Assembly: GCA_006503475.1 (NCBI GenBank) | Contig: RSEH01000176.1 | Location: forward strand, 35,331-99,330 | Source: Stentor roeselii | Taxonomy: Eukaryota; Ciliophora; Heterotrichea; Heterotrichida; Stentoridae | Reading direction: 5' to 3' | Length of the DNA stretch: 64,000 bases | In this document: positions 45,512-55,862 of the stretch, one piece after another | Numbering within the stretch: position 1 is the first letter of the stretch | How the letters are laid out: each line of letters opens with the position of its first letter | Program-made: the position numbers and the translations under genes | Notes under the pieces: generated by a model | Told to the model about the DNA's origin: nothing | Database searches by the model: none | Seen by the model: the letters and a program-made list of their open reading frames with translations, nothing else

Positions 45512-45524
45512 TGTTTTGTTATAA
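45512..45524. promoter_or_regulatory. 13-bp bidirectional start region
   Basis: TGTTTTGTTATAA lies between divergent ATG codons. Rightward it gives GTTATAAATG. Leftward the CDPK start reads CATTTATAACAAAACAATGG, whose TATAA overlaps the same element. The role is inferred. Confidence 0.55.
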
Positions 45525-46859
45525 ATGTTGAGGGTCCTTTGTAGGTACGTGGTCTTTAAGCCTAATCTAGGGTTTATTTATGGGCAACTTTTACCTGAAA
45601 AGACTTACATGCAGAATCTAAGCGAAACTCAAAAGAAAGAGGTTCAAAAAAAACTTTTCAAATATTTTGGAAATACTCCAAGTTTTGACTTGAGTAAGTT
45701 TTTGGAAGAAATGGAAAATGTTAAATCGAAGGCTCTTCAAGATTTTTTGAAAAAAATTACTGATGAATATTTTTTTTGCCTTCATGAACAGAAATTGAAT
45801 AAGATTGTGTTGACCATGACTGAATGTAAGAATAAAATTGGGTGTGTGATTTTTTTGAGGATTTTATTGAGGATTTATTCGAATATTGAATCGATAATCG
45901 TAATAACTTATATCAATCATATGCTAGAAAAATTCAATTTGGATGATGAGTTAAAATCAATTATTGGTTCAAAGATGAGTAATTTGAAAATCACAATGAA
46001 AAATATTTATTCTATTTCTTTCATGTTGAAATATATCTCAATGCCGAAGATTGAACAACAAATCTTGGAATTTATTAAATCAAATGAGGAAATGTTTTTA
46101 CCAACATATAAAATTAAAATTTATTACAATTTAAACAGGAATCAAATGCTTTCAAAAGAAGATAAATTGAGAATTTTATCAGAAATAAAAAATTTACGTG
46201 ATTTTTATCCTCCAGTAATCTTGAAAATCTTTGACATATTCTTAAAGATCGACGATAACTTTCCGAATTTCGTCAATATGGTAGAAAATGAAATTGATTG
46301 GATATTAGAAACTTTCGATAATGATCAACTTATAAAATTTTTCAACTACTTAGGCCTTCAAAACCAAAACTTCAGCAAAAAGTCAATAGAAAAAATTTAC
46401 GATAAAGTAATTTCAACAGATTTAAGTTCATCTCCAAATAACCTCGTGATAGTCCTTCACCAAGCCCGCAGATTATCACTAAACATCAAGAATTTATTGA
46501 AGTGCATCACCGAGAATCTATTAAATACCTTATCTCCAACTCAAGTCGCTATAATCTACCATTCCACTTACAAGTATCTCGACCAACCAAAACTTACAAT
46601 TTTAAAAGAAAAAATCCTGAATGATATGGAATTGATTTCACCAAAGCTCATCCTCAACATCGCAAAAGATCTTGTCGATGACAGAAACAACTACGACAAG
46701 GACTATATCGCGGAATTTGAGCCAAAAGCATCAAAACTCTTTCTTCTTCACAATGCTCCAAGTATGTTAGAATTCAAAACTCAATTGATTTCTTTTTACT
46801 TTTTAAGATTTAAACGAGAAAGAAATTTGGTATCTTCTGATGATGAGAGTGAAGAATAG
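45525..46859 (+). CDS. Helical hypothetical protein, probably mitochondrial
   Basis: 444 residues, starting MLRVLCRYVVFKPNLGF, basic and without acids for ~20 residues as in mitochondrial presequences. The rest is helical, with regularly spaced Leu/Ile/Phe/Asn (LEEMENVKSKALQDFLKKI, SMLEFKTQLISFYFLRF), resembling an alpha-solenoid as in PPR/FASTK-like organelle RNA factors. No exact repeat consensus is visible, so the family is unassigned. The start context is TTATAAATG. The RFC2 gene begins 21 bp after its stop. Confidence 0.65.
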   Translation: MLRVLCRYVVFKPNLGFIYGQLLPEKTYMQNLSETQKKEVQKKLFKYFGNTPSFDLSKFLEEMENVKSKALQDFLKKITDEYFFCLHEQKLNKIVLTMTECKNKIGCVIFLRILLRIYSNIESIIVITYINHMLEKFNLDDELKSIIGSKMSNLKITMKNIYSISFMLKYISMPKIEQQILEFIKSNEEMFLPTYKIKIYYNLNRNQMLSKEDKLRILSEIKNLRDFYPPVILKIFDIFLKIDDNFPNFVNMVENEIDWILETFDNDQLIKFFNYLGLQNQNFSKKSIEKIYDKVISTDLSSSPNNLVIVLHQARRLSLNIKNLLKCITENLLNTLSPTQVAIIYHSTYKYLDQPKLTILKEKILNDMELISPKLILNIAKDLVDDRNNYDKDYIAEFEPKASKLFLLHNAPSMLEFKTQLISFYFLRFKRERNLVSSDDESEE

Positions 46860-46880
46860 CGATTTTAAGATTAAGTATAA

Positions 46881-47846
46881 ATGGTCGACTTCGAAATGCC
46901 TTGGGTCGAAAAGTTCAGACCGCAGGTCTTGGAAGATGTTGTCGGCAATGAAAGAACTGTTTCTCAATTGAATACTATCTCTGCACAGGGAAATATGCCG
47001 AACTTGCTACTTGTTGGACCCCCTGGATGTGGAAAAACTACCAGCATATGGTGCTTGGCGCGGCAAATGCTTGGAGAAACTGCCCGTCAGGCTGTTTGTG
47101 AACTTAACGCGTCTGATGACCGTGGAATTGATGTCGTTCGAGAAAAAATAAAAAGCTTTGCACAACAGAAAGTAAATGTTCCTCCTAATATGCATAAAAT
47201 CATTATTTTAGATGAAGCTGACTCGATGACTGCCAGTGCACAGCAAGCACTGAGAATGATAATGACAGACTACACATCAACCACTCGTTTCGCCCTAGCT
47301 TGCAACGACTCATCTAAAATAATCGAAGCGATTCAATCAAGATGCGCGATTTTAAGATTCACTCGTTTAAGTGACCCTGATGTACTCTCAAGATTGATGA
47401 CAATAATAAAATCAGAAGAGGTGAAATTTGAAGATAAAGGTTTAGAAGCCCTGATCTTCACAGCAGAAGGAGACATGCGAAACGCGATAAACAATTTACA
47501 AGCAACAGTCTCTGCATTTGGACTTGTAAGTTTTGACAATGTTTTTCAAGTCTGTGACCAGCCACATCCTGACATATTAAGAGACGTGATCAGCAGATGT
47601 CTAGAATCACAATTTTCAGCTGCTTGCGGATGTTTAAAGGTTTTATGGATTCAGGGATATAGCCCTTTAGATATCATTGGAAGTTTATATAAAGTCGTTA
47701 CGAATTACTCGATGAATGAAAACTTGCAGCTGAAGTTTTTAAAGGAACTCGCTATTTTGAGAATGAGACTTTTAGATGGCGTTTGTACTTTGTTGCAGGT
47801 TCATGGATGTCTGGCGAAGTTGTGTGAATTAAGTATGGCTAATTAG
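46881..47846 (+). CDS. RFC2: Replication factor C subunit 2 (clamp loader)
   Basis: 321 residues, the usual size for a small RFC subunit. RFC loads the PCNA sliding clamp at primer ends. The N-terminus PWVEKFRPQVLEDVVGNERT and GNMPNLLLVGPPGCGKTTS (Walker A, residues ~37-55) match human RFC2 (yeast Rfc4) better than other small subunits. Walker B is IIILDEADSM, and the SRC motif with the arginine finger is IQSRCAILRF. The C-terminal collar helices complete the protein. Start context is GTATAAATGG. It is intronless as seen. Confidence 0.9.
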   Translation: MVDFEMPWVEKFRPQVLEDVVGNERTVSQLNTISAQGNMPNLLLVGPPGCGKTTSIWCLARQMLGETARQAVCELNASDDRGIDVVREKIKSFAQQKVNVPPNMHKIIILDEADSMTASAQQALRMIMTDYTSTTRFALACNDSSKIIEAIQSRCAILRFTRLSDPDVLSRLMTIIKSEEVKFEDKGLEALIFTAEGDMRNAINNLQATVSAFGLVSFDNVFQVCDQPHPDILRDVISRCLESQFSAACGCLKVLWIQGYSPLDIIGSLYKVVTNYSMNENLQLKFLKELAILRMRLLDGVCTLLQVHGCLAKLCELSMAN

Positions 47847-47873
47847 AGTTGAGGGTTGAAAGATTGGTTATAT

Positions 47874-48260
47874 ATGGAAGATCATAGTGAAAAACTTTAT
47901 AGGTTTTTAATTGAGTGCTTTTTTCATGAGGAGTTTAAGAGAACTCATTTTGCCAAGAGGGTTAGTTTTGGGTCAGTTGTTTTTTGTTGGGGGTACTTCA
48001 AATTATTTAATTGTGCTCATCCTGCGAGGAATTTGGTTGTTTCAGCGATTGCTTTAGGAGGAGTTTATCATGTTTTTGATACGTTTAGGAATGAGATCTT
48101 TGAGGTTTCGAAAAATGATACACCTTTGGCTGGACGTCTTCGTTTGTATCATCAGCAGGCTTCTTACAATAATATTTTTATACCTTTCTTTAAGGGTGAA
48201 ACGAAGAGAGCATTTAAAAATAGAGAAAATTCTTTGAATGAGTCAAATGTTCAGAAGTGA
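47874..48260 (+). CDS. Small membrane protein, hypothetical
   Basis: ATG at 47874 (MEDHSEKLYRF) is chosen; the longer frame begins with TTG. 128 residues. Two hydrophobic segments lie at about 34-50 (SFGSVVFCWGYFKLF) and 56-72 (NLVVSAIALGGVYHVF), with basic flanks (KRTHFAKR) and a charged C-terminus. No family recognised. Size and two spans would suit a mitochondrial or ER accessory protein. It ends in TGA and starts 27 bp after the RFC2 stop. Confidence 0.6.
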   Translation: MEDHSEKLYRFLIECFFHEEFKRTHFAKRVSFGSVVFCWGYFKLFNCAHPARNLVVSAIALGGVYHVFDTFRNEIFEVSKNDTPLAGRLRLYHQQASYNNIFIPFFKGETKRAFKNRENSLNESNVQK

Positions 48261-48515
48261 GGATTTAGTTATTAATTAAGAGAAAAGTTGATTTTGGTGC
48301 AAGTTTAAGAAGGTGTTTTTTAGGGTAGCTTCACTAGCAGAAATTCCGAAGCATACAAGTGACCCAGAAGCAAGAAATGATAACCCCGATTAATTATCTC
48401 AAGTACAATTTAACTCAACCCAATTATTTTAAATCTTTCAAATCTATCTAAAATACAATCCTATATCATGTATATATTCAAACTTAAAACACAAGCAAGT
48501 AGAAAATATAAACAC

Positions 48516-50192
48516 TTACTCTAGGTTGTGTGGCTTATTTGTAGTCCCTATTTGACTCAAGAGACTATCAACATCAAGCTCCTTCTTTTCCTTCTTCTTT
48601 CCTTTCAAGTTTCCAGCCTTCATCAAAGCACTAGTCCTGTTCAACCCTTTGATCCCTGCAGCTTTTCCAGGTCCACTTCCATGAATAGCTCTTCTAAGCA
48701 CAGACTGAAGTTTCTCAGAATCATCCAAATCAGGAAGAAAAGCAAGAACTGCACAAATTTCAATAACAAGCAAACAAGAGTTAATTGACAACAACTCAGA
48801 ATTTTCACCAACACAAAAACAATAAAACAAGTCATCAAGTCTTGCTTTAGTGATAAGTTCAGGGTAAAGCTGAAAATCACTACAAAATTTCATCAAGTCT
48901 TCAAAAGAAAAGAGCTTTGTCCTACTATAAAGTGATAAAAAAGGTTTTAAAGACTTTTCAAAGCCTTGGCAAGTCTGACTAAGGTCTTCCGAGCTGATTC
49001 TTTCAATATACTCAGCGAGTTTATTTTTTTTATTCAGGAACCAAGGTGATTCTAAGATGCAATCAAGAAGAACATCACTCGAATCATCACGTTCAGTGAT
49101 TTTTTCGCTGATTTTCAAGAAAATCTCAGAAAATACTTCAGGAGTCACATCTTTTTTAGAGAAAGTTTTGAAGATCAGTTCGATTTCATATAAGTTTTCT
49201 ATCATTATTCCTAGATTCGATAAAAGGTCTTTCAATTTTCGGAAGTTTACTTCTTTTGGGTTGCCGAAGTACTTCAAATAATTGTAAATTATGAAAATTT
49301 CTTGACGAAAGACCTTTTTTGCTTTTTTTGGACTGGAAAGTCTTGAAGGGTTTTTTACTACGACCGATCCGCCGCTGATTTCTTTTCTTTCACTGCAGAT
49401 TTCCATTGTTTCCAATAAGGATAAGAACTTTTCATGTAGATTATCGAACTTGTGCTTGAATGTGCCGAAGGCTGCTGAGATCGTTAAAAAGGCGACGAAT
49501 TTATTGTATGTAAAAACACGGCCGATGCTTGGAGTTGGAATCAAAGAGACAAAATCTGGAGGGCATTCATTTAGGTTCTCCCAAATGCTTTTGAACAAAC
49601 TTCGAGTGATAATATCAGGATACACCTTATATCGATGCAAAAGGCTCAAAAGTGACTTTTCAGACAGTTTCTGAATCCGCACCGAGGACTGTGCCGAGCA
49701 AGTTTCCCACGTAAAGTAAAGTTTATAAAGACCGTTAAGGTACTTATGAACCGAACTCAACAACTGGAGAAAGGGTGGCGAAATGCTGATCTCAAAGTTA
49801 AAAAGCAATCCTCTTCCAATTAAAGACGTATGCAAAGGCATCACATAACTGGTCAAAAGTCTAAGCAAGGCCTCAGCTCGATTCACAAGAGACTCCTGCG
49901 CAAAGACCATTTCAGCCAACACCAGAAAAGCTTCACAAAACCTATGAAAGTTAAAAGTCTTTTGTTGTTTCAATCGAGACCTAATGAACAAATCTGCACT
50001 TTCAACAGAAAAAGCATCAGAAACCATTCCAGAGTCTTTTAAAAGTTGAAGAAAACTCGAGTGAGACACGCTTCCCACACGAGTCCTGTCACCCGAGTTT
50101 GAATAATGAAGGAAAAGTTTGATTAGAACACTTTTCATATACTGTTGTCCAAGTGCACTGTTTTCACTTTCATTTGTTGAAAGGTCATTCAT
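48516..50192 (-). CDS. Large helical hypothetical protein
   Basis: 558 residues, mostly helical with repeated Phe/Leu/Ser patterns (KTFNFHRFCEAFLVLAEM, TYNKFVAFLTISAAFG, SFEDLMKFCSDF). The recurring F-x-K/R-F-x-x-F/A pattern and paired modules resemble degenerate EF-hand or p25-alpha-like repeats, but Ca-binding acidic loops are not evident. The C-terminal ~50 residues are basic (KGKKKEKKELD). No family assigned. Its ATG overlaps by one base the stop codon of the upstream gene (TAATG). Confidence 0.7.
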   Translation of the reverse strand: MNDLSTNESENSALGQQYMKSVLIKLFLHYSNSGDRTRVGSVSHSSFLQLLKDSGMVSDAFSVESADLFIRSRLKQQKTFNFHRFCEAFLVLAEMVFAQESLVNRAEALLRLLTSYVMPLHTSLIGRGLLFNFEISISPPFLQLLSSVHKYLNGLYKLYFTWETCSAQSSVRIQKLSEKSLLSLLHRYKVYPDIITRSLFKSIWENLNECPPDFVSLIPTPSIGRVFTYNKFVAFLTISAAFGTFKHKFDNLHEKFLSLLETMEICSERKEISGGSVVVKNPSRLSSPKKAKKVFRQEIFIIYNYLKYFGNPKEVNFRKLKDLLSNLGIMIENLYEIELIFKTFSKKDVTPEVFSEIFLKISEKITERDDSSDVLLDCILESPWFLNKKNKLAEYIERISSEDLSQTCQGFEKSLKPFLSLYSRTKLFSFEDLMKFCSDFQLYPELITKARLDDLFYCFCVGENSELLSINSCLLVIEICAVLAFLPDLDDSEKLQSVLRRAIHGSGPGKAAGIKGLNRTSALMKAGNLKGKKKEKKELDVDSLLSQIGTTNKPHNLE

Positions 50193-50437
50193 TATAAAAA
50201 GCTACTTATGATTAAGATCGAAATTGAAAGAAAGATAAAAGGTTTCAAAAGTTTCTCGTTTCGCATCACTGCCCGTTTATCAATAGAAGCTCTGACTTCA
50301 ATCAACCCGAAGATGATTCCTTTAAAAAGCCCTTTTTTACATGCAAGCCACAAGTAAACCCAAGTCGTTTTCCTTTTTTCTCTGTGAGTCCAGATCGATC
50401 CAAAAGTTTCACTTTCCCAGTTTTCATGATTTTTCAT
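50192..50437 (-). CDS. Small C-terminally anchored protein
   Basis: 81 residues, starting MKNHENWESETFGSIWTHRE. It is basic and Trp/Lys-rich (KRKTTWVYLWLACKKG) with a C-terminal hydrophobic span (FIFLSISILIISSFL), so probably tail-anchored. No family recognised. Its TAA stop shares its last A with the ATG of the next minus gene, and its start is 12 bp from the stop of the TPR/IQ gene. It could be a real small gene or an upstream piece whose splicing I cannot see; no 15-nt intron rejoins it to the next gene. Confidence 0.55.
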   Translation of the reverse strand: MKNHENWESETFGSIWTHREKRKTTWVYLWLACKKGLFKGIIFGLIEVRASIDKRAVMRNEKLLKPFIFLSISILIISSFL

Positions 50438-50449
50438 TTTACATAACCT

Positions 50450-51550
50450 TTATTTATTAACACCTTTCTTCCTAAGAGTCATTTGTTTCAACTTCTCGTA
50501 TTCTTCCACTGCCCGACGAGCCTTAAGTTCAGCCATTTTCAACTTTGCATTGATTTTCAACTCATTAAATTTTTTCCTAGCAAGAAATCCTTTCCAGTGA
50601 CTTTGAATCATGACAGCAGCGACTCTTTCTGTTGCTTTATGTTGTTGAAGGTCGATTTTTCGAAGAGCTGAATTGATTGAACTGAAGCTTTTATCAGTTT
50701 TTATTGAAATTTCTTCTTCACTGAAGATTTTAGGGACAAATGGCTTTTGAATCTCGAATTTTTTCATTATTCGAGTCTTGGTTCTTGTCGGGTTTGAAGC
50801 TTTTCGGAAAGAGTCTCGGTCAGTCACTCGGCTTCGGCCTTCTCGGTAAAGACTTTTGCGGCTTTCGTGACTGTTGGCTCTTGACTTTGCGCTTACAATT
50901 GGAAATCTTGATCTGGGAGTTGGGACTTTTACGAAGTAGTCGAAACCGGGAGATCTTGACTTGGTTAGTTGGGAAAGAGCTGTTTTTACTGTTATTGTTA
51001 GAGGGTGTTGGGCACCTAACTGATCCGAACTTAATCGAGTTGCTACTTTTAAACAGTCTTCTGCGTCTTCTGGTTGGTTTAAAAGCTGGTACTCGGTTGA
51101 TACGTTGTGGTATGCGATTACTAGAGTGGGAATGTGCTTTGGTTGGTCTTTTTGGATTGATTTCAGAAGAAAAATTGAACGAAGTCCGTGACGGATGGCC
51201 TTCACATGATCTTTCTGTTGAGAAAGAATAGAGCAAATGTTAAGATGGGCTCCAGCAATAGTAGCAGCTTCATTTGGAAGTTTGTTTTCAAGGTCAATAG
51301 CTTTGAACAAGTACTTAAGAGCTTCTGAATAATTTTTCGTTCTTTTGAAGAGACATCCTAAGTTATTGAAGGTGATGGCCATCAGTTTACTCTTTTGTAT
51401 TTCTTCTGTTATTGACTTGATACCCATCAGAGCTTGCTTTAAATAAGACATTGAGAGCTCGAATTTATCCTGTTGCAGCTGTTCCATAGCTAGTTTGTTG
51501 TAACTTATGACCACTTCTTCCTTTTGCTTGCTATTGAGTCCTCTGGACAT
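50450..51550 (-). CDS. TPR-repeat protein with C-terminal IQ motif
   Basis: 366 residues. Residues ~12-190 form about four TPRs: NKLAMEQLQQDKFELSMSYL, TFNNLGCLFKRTKNYSEALKYL, then similar helices up to LSQL. Residues ~200-290 are basic and Ser-rich. An IQ motif (VMIQSHWKGFLARKKF) at about 310 should bind calmodulin or centrin, followed by a Lys-rich helix. TPR plus IQ suggests a Ca/centrin-linked adaptor; a cortical or ciliary role is inferred. The gene lies 57 bp downstream of the receptor gene's stop (51608). Confidence 0.75.
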   Translation of the reverse strand: MSRGLNSKQKEEVVISYNKLAMEQLQQDKFELSMSYLKQALMGIKSITEEIQKSKLMAITFNNLGCLFKRTKNYSEALKYLFKAIDLENKLPNEAATIAGAHLNICSILSQQKDHVKAIRHGLRSIFLLKSIQKDQPKHIPTLVIAYHNVSTEYQLLNQPEDAEDCLKVATRLSSDQLGAQHPLTITVKTALSQLTKSRSPGFDYFVKVPTPRSRFPIVSAKSRANSHESRKSLYREGRSRVTDRDSFRKASNPTRTKTRIMKKFEIQKPFVPKIFSEEEISIKTDKSFSSINSALRKIDLQQHKATERVAAVMIQSHWKGFLARKKFNELKINAKLKMAELKARRAVEEYEKLKQMTLRKKGVNK

Positions 51551-51607
51551 CGGCTGTTAGAATATAATATGAACACATGATTATTTGAGTAAATACTTAT
51601 TCTAATT

Positions 51608-54526
51608 CTACTGATTCTTCATACTATCATAAACATTCGACAATGCTTTTTTAAAAGGAAGTTCATTTCCAAAGGGAATAACCATAGCTCCAATTTTACT
51701 CATCTGTTCCAAAAACTCATCTCCAGTCAGCACTCCTTCCTTAGTCAAAACATAAAGTTTAATTCCATTATCACGAAGCAATACCAAGTCGCTAGCAGCG
51801 CAGCATCCATATCCAGAAAGTTCACAAATAATAATAAGCATAGTTCTTTTCGTATGATCCTGTTCATCTTCAAAATAATTAATCGAATTAATCATCACAT
51901 CATAAATCGACTCCTTTTTTGTATCCTCCTTCGCAGCCAAGATGAGATTTTCAAGGTCTCTATCAGGCATATCACGTGAACAAGCTTTCATTTTAAGTTT
52001 TTGATTCGGGTTTAAAGTAGCAGCGCCGATTTTCCACTTTTTTCTTAGTTTCGCTTCGACGAAGTTGATAAGGTCTTCTGAGAGTTTCTGGTATTGGTAC
52101 AAGTCGTAAGCCATGACAATGACTAAAGAGTTTTCAAGGGTGTTAAGACTGTTGTTCATTTCAACGAGTTCAGGAGTTTCTTTTAATAGTCCAAACTTTT
52201 CTAATAAACTGTGAAGTGACTTGACTGCCAGTTTTCTGATGTTCGGGTCGAAGAACTGTCCTTTTTCCTATGTTTTGCTTACAATCGCGAGGGTGAAGGC
52301 TACAGCGGCTTCATAGTGTTTGTCGTTTTCAAGAAGTAGAAGTCCTCGGCGATAGTACATCATTTGGGAAAGAATGTCTTTTTCATATGTGATGTTTTTC
52401 ACGTCAAAATGCAAGCTTTTGTTGTACTCGTCGTCGATTTTTATGTTGACTCCTATTCGAGATAGTCTTGTTATGTCGATGTCGATTTGAGTACCGCTTT
52501 CGATTTCAAGTTTACGAAGTTCATCATGAACGATGTCTAAAAGTTCGATTCCTGAATGGTAATATTTTAGCTCTTGGAAGACACCTGCGATGTCTATCAT
52601 TACTTTTAATAGTCTTAGATAATGCTTTCTGCTTGATGCGTAGTAGTTTAAAATTTCATGCTGGTAGTTGTAGATGTCTTTTAAACGTGCTCGTACTTCT
52701 GTTAGTTCTAAAGCTGATTCGTGAAGTTCTGCTTGGAGGCCCATGCAGAGCTGTTGTTTTCGGTCTATTATGCTTTCTTGTAAAAATTGCTTTTCACTAT
52801 CCCAGCTTAATGAATCTTTTCCTGCTTTTTTTTGTAGGATGATTTTTTCATTTTCGGTCAAGTTGCGCTCGTCTTCTTCTTGTTGGCTTACTTCTTTCGC
52901 AAGTTCTTCGATTTCATGTAGAGACTCTCTGTAGTAGTTAACGGCTTGACTGTAATCTCTTGTTAAATAGCAGATATTGCCAAGAAGGTTATTAATAATC
53001 GCTTTTCCTCTCCGATTTTTTATTTCAACAAAAAGTTTCAGGGCTTCTTTTAAGTTATTTTCACGAATGGCTAACTTAGGGTTATTAAGAAAGCTGGGTT
53101 CAATCATTCTTTCTAAAGTTTCAAGGAGCCTGAGGTAAGACAAGATTTGATTAACTTCTTTATTGTACCTTCTGTCCATAGCTTGAAGACTGAGCTTGCC
53201 TCGAAGGTACTGTTCAAACAAGTAAATCGGGTGAGTGATTTTGTCAGTGATCGCCATTCCCAAGAACCAAACAGTAGCGATAGTGATGCAGAGAAGGATG
53301 AGGAAGATCACCATTTGTATGATGATAGTATCGATCACTCCATCCAAGACTTGATTCCACTCTTCAAAGACAATTCCTTCATTGATATAACTTCCAACTG
53401 ACATAGTCCCATTTTCTCCAGCTTCAAGTTCAGTTTTCCAAGACTTAAAAAAAACGTCCATTTTTGAAAGGCTTCCGTAAAACTTTGAAAAATAACCGTC
53501 AAGTGAAAAACGTGTCAAATTGAAGTCTTTGTCATCGGTTTTGTCAAAAATGTTCATTGTTTCTTCTTTAAGCACGTCATCTGTGGGGAATAGGGACTCT
53601 GCTATGGACTGGCTACTGACACTTGAAGTGTTTGAAGTTTTTTGACCTTTCTGGAAGGTTCGAATGGTTCTTTTACCGTCGATGGTAGTGAGGAAAAACT
53701 GGTAATCTTCAACGTCTTCAAACAAGTAATCGAAGTAGTCTTCAGGGAGGTAATAAACAAAAGCTCCATTTTCTGAGTTCAAGAAGACTTTTAACTGATC
53801 GTCTTCCGCATAGACTGTGACATTGTGATCGTTATTTTTGAGTTCTAAGTACCCGTCAGTGCATCGAGCGCTGTAGGCTCCTTCAGTTTTACATTCCTTA
53901 TTCTTAGAATCGTATTCGAACTTGCCTTTCTTGATGTCAGTCATATCAACCTGTGGATATCGATAGTCAAGTATTTCATTACTGTCAAGTCCAGGGTAAT
54001 CTGCAAGGATCATCCCTATTTGACGAATATCTCTATCAGTGTCATTGTTCATGACAATTCTCATGAAAATATCAGTCACAGCTGTTTTGTTGATAATTTT
54101 TTGTCCATACTTACTGAAATCAGTGTATTCCTTGTTGTCCGAAAGCCAGACTGACTCTGTCCTGGTCTTCGTGTCTGCTTAAGTCTTACCATTTTTGGCA
54201 TTATACAAGTTCTCAGTTGTAATGAATTTATTTCCATTATCGACTAAAACAATTTCAGAATTAAACATTTCATCTAACATGTTCATTTCAAAGACCATTT
54301 GTTTCAGCTTCGAAGCGATCAGGTCTGAAGAAGCTGTTGAAAGCTTTTCAAGGTTTTCGTATTCGGAGGTCTTGATGTAGTCAGTTGTTTTTCTTATCCA
54401 GCCTAGGTAGGCACTGAAGAGAATTGCGATGATTATTATTGTACAGACCAGAATACCGGATAGCAAAGGGCAGAGAGTTACGATTTGAAGACGCTTGCTG
54501 AGCTTTGGCTGGGTTTCTCCTTCCAT
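51608..54526 (-). CDS. Receptor-like HAMP-TPR-VWA-like protein, copy A, three exons
   Basis: Exons 54526-54190, 54174-52283 and 52267-51608 sum to 2889 nt, 962 residues. TM1 covers about 13-37 (IVTLCPLLSGILVCTIIIIA). An ectodomain of ~370 residues follows. TM2 (QMVIFLILLCITIATVWFLG) is followed by a HAMP-like DKITHPIYLFEQYLRGK segment. TPR-like helices come next (NNLLGNICYLTRDYSQAVNY and others). The C-terminal ~190 residues resemble a VWA fold (NSLVIVMAYDLYQY, TMLIIICELSGYG), but the DxSxS metal site is absent. No output enzyme domain is seen. It is near-identical to the partial gene at 62654-64000 and a distant relative of 18750-21416, sharing the V..xPxxxG pattern in TM1. A sensory receptor role is inferred. 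Confidence 0.8.
52268..52282 (-). other. 15-nt intron 2 of receptor copy A
   Basis: Reads GTAAGCAAAACATAG on the minus strand, with A at position 10. Its removal joins TLAI to EKGQFFDPN, linking the TPR part to the VWA-like end. Confidence 0.9.
53174..54526 (-). repeat. Inverted-duplication arm A (partner 62654-64000)
   Basis: This 1353-bp stretch, read on the minus strand, aligns with 62654-64000 (1347 bp) with one 6-nt length difference. I count about 40 substitutions over the first ~541 bp from the ATG and none over the next 806 bp. The arm continues at least to 53174 and may go on to the gene end at 51608; its true end lies outside what can be compared here. Confidence 0.92.
54175..54189 (-). 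other. 15-nt intron 1 of receptor copy A
   Basis: Reads GTAAGACTTAAGCAG on the minus strand, with A at position 10. The same intron, with one base changed, occurs in copy B. Confidence 0.93.
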
Positions 54527-55862
54527 TTATTTGTTTGAATCAAGAGGTAATGGGAATTAGAAGTTTTTAAGGTGATTGAAGATGAAATAAAAATATTGAT
54601 TTCTAGTAGATTAAAGTGATTAAAACAACAGATTTAAAGAGCTTTGTTTGATGAAAATTTATAGGTTTTATGAAGTATTTGAATCTATTGATATATATTT
54701 CAATCTTAATTTGAAGTTATTTAGAATAAATGATAAACTGATTTAAGAACCTCATTTTCAGTTCAAGGTTTGATTTTGGTATGATTAGCTTAAATTAGAG
54801 CTTCCTGTTCAAAATATGTGAAAGGTTCATAATTTCTTTGATCTTTCAGGTTTTACCACATTGGGATTGTATTAGTAAGTCAGAATACTAAAAATATAGT
54901 TTTGTATCTGTAATTATCTGAAATTAAGATATGATGCAGATATAATTGATATTTAGAATATCAAGTATGAAGCAGATCTTAGAAATTTTTAGTAAAATAA
55001 ATGTATATCATTATAAAGAGATAAAAACAAATGCTTATTATCTGACCGAGAAAAGGCTATTTTAATCTTATTAAAGCTAGCCTTTCCTGTTGAGAAATCA
55101 ATTATTTACTATAAAGAAATTCAAAATAACTTTCATTTGAATAATTAGACAGTTTTTTTTACATGAAAGAGTAAATTTTTAGATGAATTAGTTAAATTAT
55201 TTTTATTAGAAGGTTATATACTATATTAGGAACTAATTCGAAACAAAAAGAGGATTTATCAGGACCAAGAGGAGCGAATTTCAAACCATGAGAGTAAGTT
55301 TTTTTACAAACTTACTGGAGACTCATCACATTATATAAAATATGATTAGATTCGATTATTCATGATGAATTTTTTCTACTGAAAGGCATTAATGACTCTG
55401 ATAATATTAAAATATCAACACTATAAATAGACTTTATTAACAATTAGTATTAAATAATCAGTCTAACTTCCGAAAAAAAGTTAATTATACTGTAAAAATA
55501 AAAATTATTTTACAATATCAAACTCTTATAAGAATCTGATGATAAACAATAACGAAAAAAGTTCTTAAAGTTGGGTATTAATTAACTATGCATATCTGAA
55601 CAAAGCTTGCATCATTATTATAATAATAAATCTGCGGAGTTGGCATAGCCACCCTTAAAAGTCACAAGAAAACAAATATTAAAACAAACTTCTAAATTTT
55701 CAAAGCCCAAAACAAATGCATTGAAAACTCTAAATATCATTAGAAATGAATCACATTTTACCTAATTTCCTATTAATTCTACTTAATCTACTGATGAAAA
55801 ATGCTTCTATTAATTCTAACTCTAATAGTAACTGTTGACATCTGTCAAATATTTTATTATAA
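54527..55862. other. Divergent intergenic region, ~1.34 kb
   Basis: Highly AT-rich region between the receptor copy A start and the sirtuin start. The first ~90 bp next to the receptor resemble the sequence upstream of receptor copy B. A locally GC-richer patch (CTGCGGAGTTGGCATAGCCA) lies near 55632. No gene or tRNA recognised. Confidence 0.45.

Noticed and set aside
53147-53401. Plus-strand open frame inside the receptor, matched by 63773-63991 minus
   Set aside because: Both are antisense shadows of the duplicated receptor gene. Their identity simply mirrors the duplication.
55630-55660. tRNA or structured RNA at the GC-rich patch CTGCGGAGTTGGCATAGCCA
   Set aside because: No B-box or cloverleaf stem pairing was found by eye; only a short possible hairpin.
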